Positions 1 through 9,786 are shown, counted from the first letter of the stretch. The stretch is DNA of 64,000 nt from Chryseobacterium sp. MYb7 (GCF_002979455.1 NZ_PCOU01000005.1:155692-219691); one strand, 5' to 3'. Notes: a model not told the origin generated them from the letters alone. Numbers and translations are program-made.

Positions 1-206
1 ATTATTTTGATACAAAAACTTATATGCTGATAAAAGAAGTGAAAAAAGATGAAACGCTTGTCTATTCTGATTTTAAAAAAGTAGGAAACCTTACAATGCC
101 TTTCAGAATAGAATCTTCCAGTACTAAAAAAGACGGAGATTACGTGATGTTATTAAACAAAATAGATATCAATAAAGTATTTCCGGCTAATATTTTCAAG
201 TTTTAA
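1..206 (+). CDS. C-terminal end of a LolA-like outer-membrane lipoprotein-sorting protein (partial)
   Basis: The reading frame is open from the first bases (codons in phase with position 3) and ends at 206, so only the last ~67 residues are present. The tail reads YFDTKTYMLIKEVKK, then a YSDFKKVGNLTMPFRI segment and a final DINKVFPANIFKF. Alternating strands of the form 'FD..TY.....E...G....YSD++.V..+.MP..+' are typical of the last strands of LolA/LppX-like half-barrels in Bacteroidota periplasmic proteins. The 5' part lies outside the window. The family call is an inference from this short tail. The gene is followed after 34 bp by the peroxidase gene on the same strand. Confidence 0.5.
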   Translation, partial: YFDTKTYMLIKEVKKDETLVYSDFKKVGNLTMPFRIESSSTKKDGDYVMLLNKIDINKVFPANIFKF

Positions 207-240
207 TTCAATTGCAGTTCGCTGTATAAACTGATAAAAA

Positions 241-816
241 ATGAAAAAGATTTTTTTAATGCTGCTTTCCTTCGTCGCATGCCTGCAAAGCTGCTTCAAC
301 CAAAAAAGTGAAATTTCAAAAGCTAAAACCAACGAACTTATGGGAAAAACAATATATGACTTCAAAGTAGAAAGTCTTGACGGAAAAGAAATCAATTTTG
401 CAGATTTCAAAGGGAAAAAAATCCTGATCGTCAATACTGCTTCAGAATGTGGATTTACCCCTCAGTATGCAGATCTTGAGAAGGTATATGAGCAATACAA
501 AGATAAATTGGTAGTTATAGGTTTCCCTGCTAATAATTTCGGAGGCCAGGAACCTGGAACCAATACTGAAATTGGAGCTTTCTGCCAGAAAAACTATGGG
601 GTAACATTCCCAATGGCTGCTAAAGTTTCTGTGAAAGGTGATGATACCGCACCTATCTTTAAATTTTTAACAGAGAAAGAATTAAACGGAGTAAAAAATA
701 CAAGTATCCTTTGGAACTTCACCAAATTCCTGGTAGATGAAAACGGAAAACTGATAGACACTTTTGTAAGTACTACTAATCCTAACGGTGAGGTGATTAC
801 AAAGTATCTGAAATAA
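241..816 (+). CDS. Glutathione peroxidase family thiol peroxidase, lipoprotein-type
   Basis: 191 residues. A lipoprotein signal ends in LQSC (Cys18), so the enzyme is probably anchored in the periplasm or outer membrane, unlike cytosolic Gpx enzymes. The peroxidatic Cys70 lies in SECGFTPQY. Gln103 is in FGGQEPG and Trp158-Asn159 in WNFTKFLVD, completing the Gpx catalytic set. Cys115 (FCQKNYGVTFP) sits where the resolving Cys of yeast Gpx3-type enzymes lies, so thioredoxin-linked 2-Cys chemistry is likely. The usual Cys in FPCNQF is Ala here (FPANNF). Expected role: reduction of hydroperoxides with a thiol donor. A perfect-stem terminator follows at 839-870. Confidence 0.9.
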   Translation: MKKIFLMLLSFVACLQSCFNQKSEISKAKTNELMGKTIYDFKVESLDGKEINFADFKGKKILIVNTASECGFTPQYADLEKVYEQYKDKLVVIGFPANNFGGQEPGTNTEIGAFCQKNYGVTFPMAAKVSVKGDDTAPIFKFLTEKELNGVKNTSILWNFTKFLVDENGKLIDTFVSTTNPNGEVITKYLK

Positions 817-838
817 AGATAAAAAACTATATTTTTAC

Positions 839-870
839 AAGTGGGTGTTTACATCCACTTTTTTTATTTT
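839..870 (+). terminator. Rho-independent terminator after the peroxidase gene
   Basis: A 9-bp stem, AAGTGGGTG pairing with CATCCACTT (one G-U), has a TTTA loop and is followed by a long T-run. It lies 22 bp past the peroxidase stop and just before the next gene, so the two genes are probably separate transcription units. Confidence 0.8.
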
Positions 871-891
871 TAAACCTAGTAAATGCTTCTT

Positions 892-1407
892 ATGAAAAAA
901 ATAATTTTTACTCTTTGTGTCCTGGCTTCTTTTATGTTAGGGTTTGCTTTTAAGGCTGTTACGGAAAACAAATCTGATGATACGAAAAGAGTAACCGGTA
1001 TTGGCGGAATCTTTTTTAAGTGCAAAGATCCTAAGAAAATGAGAGAATGGTATGAAAGCCATCTTGGTCTCAATACCAATGAATACGGAGCCGTATTTGA
1101 GTGGTTTCAAGGTGCGGATAACTCTAAAAAAGGATTCAGCCAATGGAGCCCATTCAGTGAAAAGACAAAGTATTTTCAACCTTCTGAGAAAGATTTCATG
1201 ATCAATTATCGTGTAGAAAACCTTGAAAAGCTGGTTGAACAGTTAAAAAAAGAAAACGTACCAGTTGTTGATAAGATTGAGACGTATGAATATGGGAAAT
1301 TTGTCCATATCATGGATATCGAAGGCAATAAAATAGAACTTTGGGAGCCTAATGATGTTGAATACGAAAAATTAGGACAGAAAATGAACAGCAAAACCAC
1401 AAAATAG
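892..1407 (+). CDS. Exported VOC-superfamily (glyoxalase/bleomycin-resistance fold) protein
   Basis: About 171 residues from the ATG at 892; another in-frame ATG lies at 883. I prefer 892 because it gives a standard signal peptide, MKKIIFTLCVLASFMLGFAF. The mature part has the VOC beta-alpha-beta-beta-beta pattern: TGIGGIFFKCKDPKKMREWY, then SHLGLNTNEYG, and a second module at INYRVENLEKLVEQLKKEN, ending with HIMDIEGNKIELWEP, where the Glu is the usual metal ligand position. VOC proteins are metal-dependent lyases, isomerases, dioxygenases or drug-binding proteins; the substrate cannot be told. An exported VOC protein is somewhat unusual. Confidence 0.8.
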   Translation: MKKIIFTLCVLASFMLGFAFKAVTENKSDDTKRVTGIGGIFFKCKDPKKMREWYESHLGLNTNEYGAVFEWFQGADNSKKGFSQWSPFSEKTKYFQPSEKDFMINYRVENLEKLVEQLKKENVPVVDKIETYEYGKFVHIMDIEGNKIELWEPNDVEYEKLGQKMNSKTTK

Positions 1408-1513
1408 GTAATAGATGATAGGTAGCAGGGATTAGGTTTTATGAAAATTACTAAGAAGGTTCTCATTTTTAACACGAACCCCATTAACTCGCATCCCAAA
1501 CCCCACATTCCAA

Positions 1514-2170
1514 TCATTCATTACTCTTCTCGGCAAAACAAAAGATATTTCCAAGCTTTATACTGGAGTAGCCATTACTTTTTATTTTCGAAGAATTGAT
1601 CATTGCCTTTGCCAGAATATCGGTTGGCAGGGGCTTTTGACTTTCCAGTAATCCCAATTTATTGGCAAATTTGATAATCCGGCTGCCTAAAACTTCTCCG
1701 GTTCTTTCAGAATCTTTTCGCTCAAGCATTCCCGGTTTGAAAATAGTGATCTTATTGAAATGGAGCTGTTTTACAGCGTCTTCAAGTTCTCCTTTCATTT
1801 TAGAATAGAAAATTTTAGACTGTGGATTCGCGCCATAAGCTGAAACCAGAATATAATCTTCCACCTCATTCTCTCTAGCTGCTTTCGCAAATTCATATTG
1901 ATAATCAAAGTCTACTTTCTTTTGGGCTTCCTTGCTTCCGGCGTCCTTTAAAGTAGTTCCCAGACACGAAAATGCAACATCTCCTTTCACCATTTCTTTC
2001 CATTCTTCAGGTTTTTCAAAATTCACAACATGAACTCTAAGTTTATCATTCTGAATATCAACAGGTTTTCTGACAAAAATATCCACTTTATCAAACTCTT
2101 TGTCATTCAATAACTGATTGACCAGATCCTTTCCTGTGGCACCTGTAGCGCCTATTACCAGAGCTTTCAT
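1514..2170 (-). CDS. NAD(P)-binding atypical SDR / NmrA-like oxidoreductase
   Basis: 218 residues, starting MKALVIGATGATGKDLVNQL. The GATGATG loop is the dinucleotide-binding motif of atypical short-chain dehydrogenases (NmrA/HTATIP2-like). It continues with DIFVRKP, a VAFSCLGTTL segment and a DYILVSAYGANPQSKIFYSK strand, where the Tyr-x-x-x-Lys-like pair (FYSKMKGELE) sits at the usual active-site position. HTATIP2-like proteins are regulators or reductases, and the substrate is unknown. It is divergent from the YjbR gene across a 118-bp spacer. Confidence 0.8.
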   Translation of the reverse strand: MKALVIGATGATGKDLVNQLLNDKEFDKVDIFVRKPVDIQNDKLRVHVVNFEKPEEWKEMVKGDVAFSCLGTTLKDAGSKEAQKKVDFDYQYEFAKAARENEVEDYILVSAYGANPQSKIFYSKMKGELEDAVKQLHFNKITIFKPGMLERKDSERTGEVLGSRIIKFANKLGLLESQKPLPTDILAKAMINSSKIKSNGYSSIKLGNIFCFAEKSNE

Positions 2171-2288
2171 AATAATTGTGATTTTGCGGGATTATTTCTT
2201 TCTTAAATTTACTAAATTTGAATCAAAGATTAAAGAATTATATCATTTAATCATTACTAATTACTGATCACACATTATTAATAACTGC

Positions 2289-2642
2289 ATGGATGCCAAC
2301 GAGATTTTAGACTATTGTCTTGCCAAAAAAGGGGTTACGGAAAGCTTTCCGTTTGATAACGAAACACTTGTAATGAAAGTAGATACCAAAATGTTTTTAC
2401 TGATGGGGCTTGAAAGACAGCCATTAGCAATCAATGTAAAAACAGATCCGGAGTGGAGTGCAGAGCTTCGTGAGCAATATCCTCAGATCACAGGCGCTTA
2501 TCATATGAACAAGACCCATTGGAATTCTGTATTGCTGGAAGGATTGAAAAGAGATTTGATTCTTAAGCTTATTGATCAGTCGTATGATCTGGTTTTTAAA
2601 TCTCTGACAAAGAAAGCTCAGCATGAAGTAAATTCTTTATAA
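2289..2642 (+). CDS. MmcQ/YjbR family DNA-binding protein
   Basis: 117 residues, MDANEILDYCLAKKGVTESF onward. Features of the YjbR fold are the early PFDNETLVMKV strand, a FLLMGLERQPLAINVK strand pair, the PEWSAELREQYPQITGAYHM segment and a WNSVLLEG helix before LILKLIDQSYDLVFKSL. YjbR proteins are small CyaY-like-fold proteins with proposed DNA binding; the cellular role is poorly defined. The length fits the family. Transcribed alone, divergent from the SDR-like gene. Confidence 0.88.
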   Translation: MDANEILDYCLAKKGVTESFPFDNETLVMKVDTKMFLLMGLERQPLAINVKTDPEWSAELREQYPQITGAYHMNKTHWNSVLLEGLKRDLILKLIDQSYDLVFKSLTKKAQHEVNSL

Positions 2643-2725
2643 AAGTATAAGAAAAGATTGAGGTACGAAATTTGTTATCTATTATCGGTGAAATATAGAT
2701 TTAACGTTAATAAAATAAAGAACAA

Positions 2726-3217
2726 ATGAGAAACCACCTTTTATTATTCGTCGCAGCAGGCACATTGATGCTATCAAGCTGCACCAATCCGGGAAAGAAA
2801 AGTACTACTGAAAATCCGGCTTCGGAAGCCTCAACATCTGAAGCTTCTTCTGAAAATATTAAATTGGAATTTTCAGGAACAGAGAACTTTACGATTAAAA
2901 ACCCAAAATTGAAAGTAAGTTTATATGGAGCAGACGAAAAACTGGCAGATGCTCCTGCTACCTTAATTACAGAAAAAGAGTACGAGCAGAAATCTGTACC
3001 ATTCACCATTGATCTTCCGGTACCTAAAGATGCCGAAAGTAAGATCAATCCTAAACCTACAGGTCCTGCAAAATATTACGTAACAATAAGTTGGGATTCT
3101 GATGGAAACGGAAAAGCAGATGAAAAAGGGGATCTCTTTATTGATTATGATAAACGTTTTCCCAATGTGAAACTAAGTAGTGAACCTCAAAAAATATACT
3201 TAAAAGTATTGAAATAA
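2726..3217 (+). CDS. Hypothetical lipoprotein
   Basis: 163 residues. The signal peptide ends in a lipobox LMLSSC (Cys about residue 19), followed by a Ser/Thr/Glu-rich linker rich in SEAST repeats, as in surface-exposed Bacteroidota lipoproteins. The folded part (about 47-163) carries a ...YYVTISWDSDGNGKADEKGD segment; the DSDGNGKADEKGD stretch looks like a Ca-binding-type acidic loop. I recognise no family. A bidirectional terminator separates it from the convergent ribF gene. Confidence 0.7.
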   Translation: MRNHLLLFVAAGTLMLSSCTNPGKKSTTENPASEASTSEASSENIKLEFSGTENFTIKNPKLKVSLYGADEKLADAPATLITEKEYEQKSVPFTIDLPVPKDAESKINPKPTGPAKYYVTISWDSDGNGKADEKGDLFIDYDKRFPNVKLSSEPQKIYLKVLK

Positions 3218-3225
3218 ATAAAAGC

Positions 3226-3258
3226 AAAAAGGCTATTCATCACTGAATAGCCTTTTTT
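3226..3258. terminator. Bidirectional terminator between the lipoprotein gene and ribF
   Basis: A near-perfect stem, AAAAAGGCTATTCA pairing with TGAATAGCCTTTTT around a TCAC loop, is flanked by A-run and T-run. It can stop transcription from both convergent genes. Confidence 0.88.
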
Positions 3259-3261
3259 ATC

Positions 3262-4182
3262 TTAAAAATTAAATTTCTCTGTTAATCTTTTATCTTCATC
3301 CAGTCTTTCAACCAGTTTTTCAAGACCTTCGAATTTGATTTCATCATGAAGAAAATCCCTGAAACTTACTGTAATCTTTTCATCATAGATATCATCATCA
3401 AAATCAAGGATATAAACTTCCACAGTTAATTTTTCTCCATTTACCGTAGGGTTGGTTCCCACACTTAGCATTCCTTTATACGAATTACCTTTTATAAATA
3501 CTTCTACAATATAAGCTCCTTTTTTTGGTAAAAGCTTAATAGATTCCGTATCAATATTGGCGGTAGGATAACCAATGGTTCTTCCGATCTTCTTACCGTG
3601 GACTACTGTACCAGATACTGAGTAGGGATACCCCAGCATCTCATTAGCCTCTGTAATATTTCCGTTTAAAAGAGCATTACGAACCTTTGTTGAACTGATA
3701 TTATTTTCGTGGATGTTAATAGCTTCCATTTGTTCTACTTCAAAATCAAGCTCTTTGGATAATTTTTGAAGAAGCTCGAAGTTTCCGCTTTTATTTTTTC
3801 CGAAAGAATGGTCGTATCCTATAATAAGATACTTTACATTGAGTTTATCAACTAAAATCTGACGTACAAACTCTTCTCCGGTTAAGTTTCTGAATTCTTC
3901 ATCAAATTCTTTCAGGAACAGATTATCAATACCATATTTCTCCACCAGCTGTTTCTTTTCTTCCAGCGTATTCAGCAGTTTTAAATCTTCATTAGGATTA
4001 AAAACAAACCTTGGATGCGGCCAGAAAGTGAGGATAGCGGTCTCCAGATTATTCTCTGTACCTACTTTAGTCAGTTCATCAATGATACTCTTGTGCCCGA
4101 GATGTACTCCGTCAAACATACCTAAAGACAGTGCTAAAGGCTTCTGTGAGGAATAATCTATAAAATTCTTGAAAACTTTCAA
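3262..4182 (-). CDS. ribF: Bifunctional riboflavin kinase / FAD synthetase
   Basis: Makes FMN from riboflavin and ATP, then FAD from FMN and ATP, in the cytosol. The N-terminal adenylyltransferase domain shows GMFDGVHLGHKSII and YDHSFGKNKSGNF; the C-terminal flavokinase domain shows GRTIGYPTANID and SVGTNPTVNGEKLTVEVY. The frame is open to a TTG at 4203, but that codon lies inside the -7 box TATATTTG of the likely promoter (4201-4208). I therefore start at the TTG at 4182, giving about 306 residues beginning MKVFKNFIDYSSQKPLAL, which matches the usual N-terminus. No ATG exists before Met29 of the longer frame. Confidence 0.9.
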   Translation of the reverse strand: MKVFKNFIDYSSQKPLALSLGMFDGVHLGHKSIIDELTKVGTENNLETAILTFWPHPRFVFNPNEDLKLLNTLEEKKQLVEKYGIDNLFLKEFDEEFRNLTGEEFVRQILVDKLNVKYLIIGYDHSFGKNKSGNFELLQKLSKELDFEVEQMEAINIHENNISSTKVRNALLNGNITEANEMLGYPYSVSGTVVHGKKIGRTIGYPTANIDTESIKLLPKKGAYIVEVFIKGNSYKGMLSVGTNPTVNGEKLTVEVYILDFDDDIYDEKITVSFRDFLHDEIKFEGLEKLVERLDEDKRLTEKFNF

Positions 4183-4200
4183 AACGGAAAAATTTGATTG

Positions 4201-4231
4201 CAAATATAGAAATAATGTACCAATGTATCAA
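4201..4231 (-). promoter_or_regulatory. Bacteroidota-type promoter for ribF
   Basis: On the minus strand: TTG (4231-4229), a 20-bp spacer, then TATATTTG (4208-4201), matching the Bacteroidota consensus TTG / TAnnTTTG. The predicted transcription start lies a few bases before the TTG codon at 4182, leaving a very short leader. The 11-bp sequence CAATGTATCAA at 4221-4231 is repeated in inverted orientation at 4273-4283. Confidence 0.7.
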
Positions 4232-4349
4232 TATAACAATAGAGTAATACCTGTAACCTTAACATTGCTACCTTGATACATTGTTATATCGGGATATTAC
4301 TAAAATAATCTATTCTTAAAAAGCATGATAAAAATCTTTTTTTTACCAA

Positions 4350-5908
<1,559 letters not shown>

Positions 5909-5995
5909 TAATTAGACACAAGATATAAGATACCAGACATGAGACTTTTAGGTTGTCTGAAATCTGAAATCTGAAATCTTCAAATCTAAATTAAA

Positions 5996-6277
5996 ATGAA
6001 TATAAAAATTTTAACACCAGAATACGTAGTTTTTGAAGGAGAAGTAGACTCAGTATTATTGCCTGGAAAAAATGGTGAATTTCACATCATGAAAAACCAC
6101 GCAGGAATCGTTTCTTCTTTGATCGGAGGTGATGTAAAGCTTTTTGCTAATTCTATTGATGAAGCTTTTGCTAAAAACTTCACTAAAGAATCCGGAAAAG
6201 ACTCTGTTTTTGCTTATGCTATCAAAAGCGGTGTTGTAGAATTTAATCATAATAAAGGAATTATCCTTTGTGAATAA
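5996..6277 (+). CDS. atpC: F1F0 ATP synthase epsilon subunit
   Basis: 93 residues: MNIKILTPEYVVFEGEVDSV, then LPGKNGEFHIMKNHAGIVSSL, the signature of the N-terminal beta-sandwich of epsilon. The C-terminal two-helix domain found in proteobacterial AtpC is missing, as is common in Bacteroidota. It connects the rotor shaft to the catalytic head. It is co-directional with atpD; the spacer holds short TCTGAAA repeats and no promoter match that I can see. A strong terminator follows. Confidence 0.95.
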   Translation: MNIKILTPEYVVFEGEVDSVLLPGKNGEFHIMKNHAGIVSSLIGGDVKLFANSIDEAFAKNFTKESGKDSVFAYAIKSGVVEFNHNKGIILCE

Positions 6278-6306
6278 TTAAATGAAAAGCTAAATATATT
6301 TTCAAG

Positions 6307-6336
6307 AAAGTGTAACTTTGTGTTACACTTTTTTTA
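6307..6336 (+). terminator. Terminator of the atpD-atpC unit
   Basis: A 10-bp perfect stem, AAAGTGTAAC pairing with GTTACACTTT around TTTGT, is followed by a T-rich tail, 30 bp after the atpC stop. Confidence 0.85.
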
Positions 6337-6357
6337 TTTATGTAAAAGTCTCATGGT

Positions 6358-7176
6358 ATGAAGAAAGGCATAATCATATTCTTTACAGTTCTGGGTGTTT
6401 TCCTCCATGCTCAGAATATTAAAACCAAGAGAGGAATTATCAATCTTGACGGTGTCCCGGTAGCTAAGCTCTCCAGCAAATCCAGCGAATATACTTTTAT
6501 GGATTTAAAAGAGACTCCGCTCTATACGATAAAATTCATTGATAAAAGCATCGTTGATTCTGTTCGCGACAGCTATATCAGCATCAACAGAGTATACAAC
6601 AGGGATAAGACCATCGAAATTGATTATTCATCACCTTCTGCATTTTCCGGAGAGGAAAAATCTGCCGTCTTTACCTCAGTTAAAGATCTTAAAATCATTG
6701 ATAACAAAGGAATCAATGTCAAGAATCTCGATGAACTTTTTTCCAATGTACCCAAAAGAAAGCTGGATACTAAAACGAAAGATGCATATGCTATCCGAAA
6801 GAAAATTGATAAGATGAATATTGAGGTCAATAAAGTAGGAGAGATTCTTAGTAATGGTGTTCCTGTAGGGTATTTTACCAATTTACCGGTAAGTTTCGGT
6901 TCGGAAGATACTATCATGGATAAAACCTCTATAGATATTGAAATTTATGACGCCAAAAGTAAACTTATCGGAAGATATGTTACTACTACAAAACAACTGA
7001 AAACAGCAGGAGGGAAATCATTTACAATTTATAAGGAGATGTCTGGCAGGGCTTCTATCTTAAAGTTTCCAACCTATAAAGCACTTGCAGAGCGTATGGC
7101 AATTATGGATCCTAATTTTATAAAAATACAGGAGAAAGTGTCGGTGGGAACTGTAACAAAAGAGACTCCTAATTGA
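6358..7176 (+). CDS. Hypothetical exported protein
   Basis: 272 residues with a Sec signal peptide (MKKGIIIFFTVLGVFLHA, cut before Gln19). The mature protein is predicted mainly beta: INLDGVPVAKLSSKSSEYTF near the N-terminus and a second, similar VGEILSNGVPVGYFTNLP segment around residue 160, suggesting two related halves ('GVPVAKL' and 'GVPVGYF'). No catalytic motif, TM segment after the signal, or T9SS sorting tail is visible. I do not recognise the family. It starts 22 bp after the atpC terminator, so it has its own promoter or depends on read-through. Confidence 0.65.
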   Translation: MKKGIIIFFTVLGVFLHAQNIKTKRGIINLDGVPVAKLSSKSSEYTFMDLKETPLYTIKFIDKSIVDSVRDSYISINRVYNRDKTIEIDYSSPSAFSGEEKSAVFTSVKDLKIIDNKGINVKNLDELFSNVPKRKLDTKTKDAYAIRKKIDKMNIEVNKVGEILSNGVPVGYFTNLPVSFGSEDTIMDKTSIDIEIYDAKSKLIGRYVTTTKQLKTAGGKSFTIYKEMSGRASILKFPTYKALAERMAIMDPNFIKIQEKVSVGTVTKETPN

Positions 7177-7575
7177 TTTATCTGAGAAAAGGAATTATTT
7201 ATTATCAATAGGAACGGGTTATAATCCTGAGCTTAGACGAAGGAAGCCCGTTTATTAAAATATAAAATTTCCATCGGCTTTAGCCAAAACTTATATAATT
7301 TTACTTTAAACCACCCCGTCAAAAATTCTTTGAATTTTCGCTACCCCTCCAGAGGATGGGAATATTTTGACGTCTTATTTATAGTAGTCAGAAATTTAGA
7401 CTTGATCCTTTCTGTATGAAAAATTAAAAGGTTTTATTCCCTCAAATAAAAATCTGTGTAAATCCGTGTAATCTGCGGGAGATTATAATTCAATCAAGTC
7501 TTATTCATCCAGAAAAATGAAAATTCACAAAAAATTCTGCAATTTCAAAAATCCCTGAGAAAAAAACGAAAATTT
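7177..7575. repeat. 399-bp gene-free stretch made of nested inverted-repeat elements
   Basis: The spacer holds several hairpin units. AACGGGTT near 7211 pairs imperfectly with AGCCCGTT near 7246. GGCTTTAGCC (7276-7285) is self-complementary around TT. CGTCAAAAATTC (7317-7328) pairs with GAATATTTTGACG (7360-7372), enclosing AAAATTC/GAATTTT and CCTCC/GGATGG mini-hairpins. The 7447-7485 segment, with AAATCCGTGTAATCTGCGGG, resembles a sequence I associate with intergenic repeats in this genus. No ORF of note. The role is unknown. Confidence 0.6.
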
Positions 7576-9765
7576 TTATAAACTTAAAATTACTCCATTT
7601 TCCTTCAATTGCTGCATCGGTTTTGAGAACCAGAACAACTCAAAATCTTCGAAATTTTCTTCAAATTGATTCTTAAGTTGCTGAACTGTAGGTTTTTTGG
7701 AATTTTCAATGGCATTTTCTTCCAATACACCCATTAGCCACTCTGCCTTTTCTTGTTCCAGCTCTACCTTCACAATATTGGTTTTTAGGTGGAATGTAAG
7801 AAGCGTATATGTACCAGAGTATTTCTTTTTATTTTTTACGCGATTCTCAGCGATTACATTTTTGGTCAAAAAGATCACTTTTGAATTTCCTTTCAGACTA
7901 AATTGTCCATCTTCCAAAAGACAGTCATGAATATAATCCGGATGAATAGTTGTTCTTGGAATTTTAAAATCAAACCACTCCTGAAGAGGCAGTTCAAAAT
8001 TGACTCCATGCATATAATTGAATAAAGATTTCTTTAATCCAAAACTAAACTTGTTATGATCAATTCCGGTTTTATCTTTAAAATCGATATCATTGTTGGC
8101 AAATAAGATTTCCTGCTTTACGGGAACCACTCCAAAATCTTCAGGGCTGATTCCTACAGGCGAATGAGCAGTCATGGCAAATTGATGCCAGAATCCACTT
8201 TGAAGAATTCCCATTTCAAACATCTGCCGAATCATTTCCAGAGAATCAACGGTTTCCTGAACGGTTTGGGTAGGGTAGCCATACATCAGATAAGCATGAA
8301 CCATAATTCCGGCTTCAGTAAAATTTCTGGTTACGTTAGCGACCTGATCTACAGAAACTCCTTTATCAATTAATTTCAACAATCGGTCACTGGCTACTTC
8401 AAGTCCTCCTGAAACAGCAACACATCCTGAAAGTTTCAGGAGGTAACATAAATCGCGGGTAAAACTTTTTTCAAAACGGATATTTGTCCACCAGGTAACG
8501 ACAAGATTTCTTCGTAGAATTTCCAGTGCTACTTCTCTCATCAAGGCTGGCGGTGCCGCTTCATCCACAAAGTGGAATCCTGTTTCACCAGTGGTGCGGA
8601 TTAATTCTTCAATTCGGTCAACCAGAATTTTAGCAGAAATAGGTTCGTAGATTTTAATATAGTCTAAAGAAATATCACAGAATGTACACTTTCCCCAGTA
8701 GCATCCATGAGCCATGGTCAGTTTGTTCCATCTTCCGTCACTCCATAAACTGTGCATCGGATTGGCGATTTCAATAACAGAAATATATTGATCCAGTTTT
8801 AAATCTGTATAATCAGGAGTTCCGATTTCAGACTGCTTGTAATCATGTTTTTTAGAATTGTTCTTATAAACAACTTCATTATTTTCGAGAAGGAAAGTTC
8901 TTTTAAACTCACCTTCTTCAGATGGAATTTCTAAATTGTGGTGAAGAAGTTCAAGTGGAGTTTCTCCGTCATCTAACGTAATAAAATCAAAAAATTCAAA
9001 TACTCTTTGATCTTTCACTTCCCTTAATTCTGTATTGGGAAAACCTCCTCCCATGGCTGTTTTGATGTGTGGATATTTTTTTTTGATCCATTGGGCACAT
9101 TTGAATCCGGAATATAAATTTCCGGGAAACGGTACTGAAAAACAAACCAGTTTCGGCTGAACAGTTTCAATTTTTTCACGAAGAATTTTTAAAGTAAATT
9201 CATCAATAAATGTGGGTTCACCACATAGTTTCGAATATAATTCATCAAAAGAATTGGCGCTTTTTCCAAGACGTTCTGCATACCTGCTGAAACCAAAATC
9301 AGAATCAATATTTTCTACAATATAGTCGGAAATATCTTCCAAATACAAAGTTGCCAGATGCTTGGCTTTATCCTGGAGCCCCATATTTCCAAAAGCAAAT
9401 TCCATATCATCCAACTGGTTGAAACGGGAAGCTTCGGGTAGAAAATTCATACTGCAGATCTGTCTTGCCAACGTAGGCGTTTTATCCTGTAAAAAAGTAA
9501 TAACCTGATCTATGGTTTTTACATATTCTTCTCTTAAGGCATAGATTCTCTGAGAGTTTTCAGAGATGTTATGAAGATCAATTTCTTTACTGAAAACCTT
9601 TTGAATTCCGTCTTTTGAAAATAATTCCAAAATAACATCGATCCCCAAATCTACCTGATAAGCGGAAATATTTTTGGTATTTAAAAATCCTTTAATATAA
9701 GCCGTGGCAGGATAGGGAGTATTAAGCTGGGTAAAAGGCGGAGTAATAAGAAGCAGGTCTTTCAA
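7576..9765 (-). CDS. B12-binding-type radical SAM protein
   Basis: 729 residues. The N-terminal region (about 1-240) begins with LLITPPFTQLNTPYPATAYI, as in cobalamin-binding radical SAM enzymes, and includes VCFSVPFPGNLYSG and AMGGGFPNTELRE, a Rossmann-like part. The radical SAM cluster motif is HGCYWGKCTFCDIS: spacing C-x4-C-x2-C rather than the usual C-x3-C-x2-C. Next come HFVDEAAPPALM and SGGLEVASDRLLKLIDKGVS, typical of the SAM barrel. The reaction is unknown. The start is a TTG at 9765, supported by a TAnnTTTG box just upstream; no ATG precedes it. Confidence 0.85.
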   Translation of the reverse strand: MKDLLLITPPFTQLNTPYPATAYIKGFLNTKNISAYQVDLGIDVILELFSKDGIQKVFSKEIDLHNISENSQRIYALREEYVKTIDQVITFLQDKTPTLARQICSMNFLPEASRFNQLDDMEFAFGNMGLQDKAKHLATLYLEDISDYIVENIDSDFGFSRYAERLGKSANSFDELYSKLCGEPTFIDEFTLKILREKIETVQPKLVCFSVPFPGNLYSGFKCAQWIKKKYPHIKTAMGGGFPNTELREVKDQRVFEFFDFITLDDGETPLELLHHNLEIPSEEGEFKRTFLLENNEVVYKNNSKKHDYKQSEIGTPDYTDLKLDQYISVIEIANPMHSLWSDGRWNKLTMAHGCYWGKCTFCDISLDYIKIYEPISAKILVDRIEELIRTTGETGFHFVDEAAPPALMREVALEILRRNLVVTWWTNIRFEKSFTRDLCYLLKLSGCVAVSGGLEVASDRLLKLIDKGVSVDQVANVTRNFTEAGIMVHAYLMYGYPTQTVQETVDSLEMIRQMFEMGILQSGFWHQFAMTAHSPVGISPEDFGVVPVKQEILFANNDIDFKDKTGIDHNKFSFGLKKSLFNYMHGVNFELPLQEWFDFKIPRTTIHPDYIHDCLLEDGQFSLKGNSKVIFLTKNVIAENRVKNKKKYSGTYTLLTFHLKTNIVKVELEQEKAEWLMGVLEENAIENSKKPTVQQLKNQFEENFEDFELFWFSKPMQQLKENGVILSL

Positions 9766-9778
9766 CAGAAATTTTTTG

Positions 9779-9786
9779 CAAAGTTA
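9779..9786 (-). promoter_or_regulatory. -7 box of the radical SAM gene promoter
   Basis: TAACTTTG on the minus strand fits TAnnTTTG. It ends 13 bp before the TTG start at 9765, which implies a very short 5' leader and supports that non-ATG start. Confidence 0.6.
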
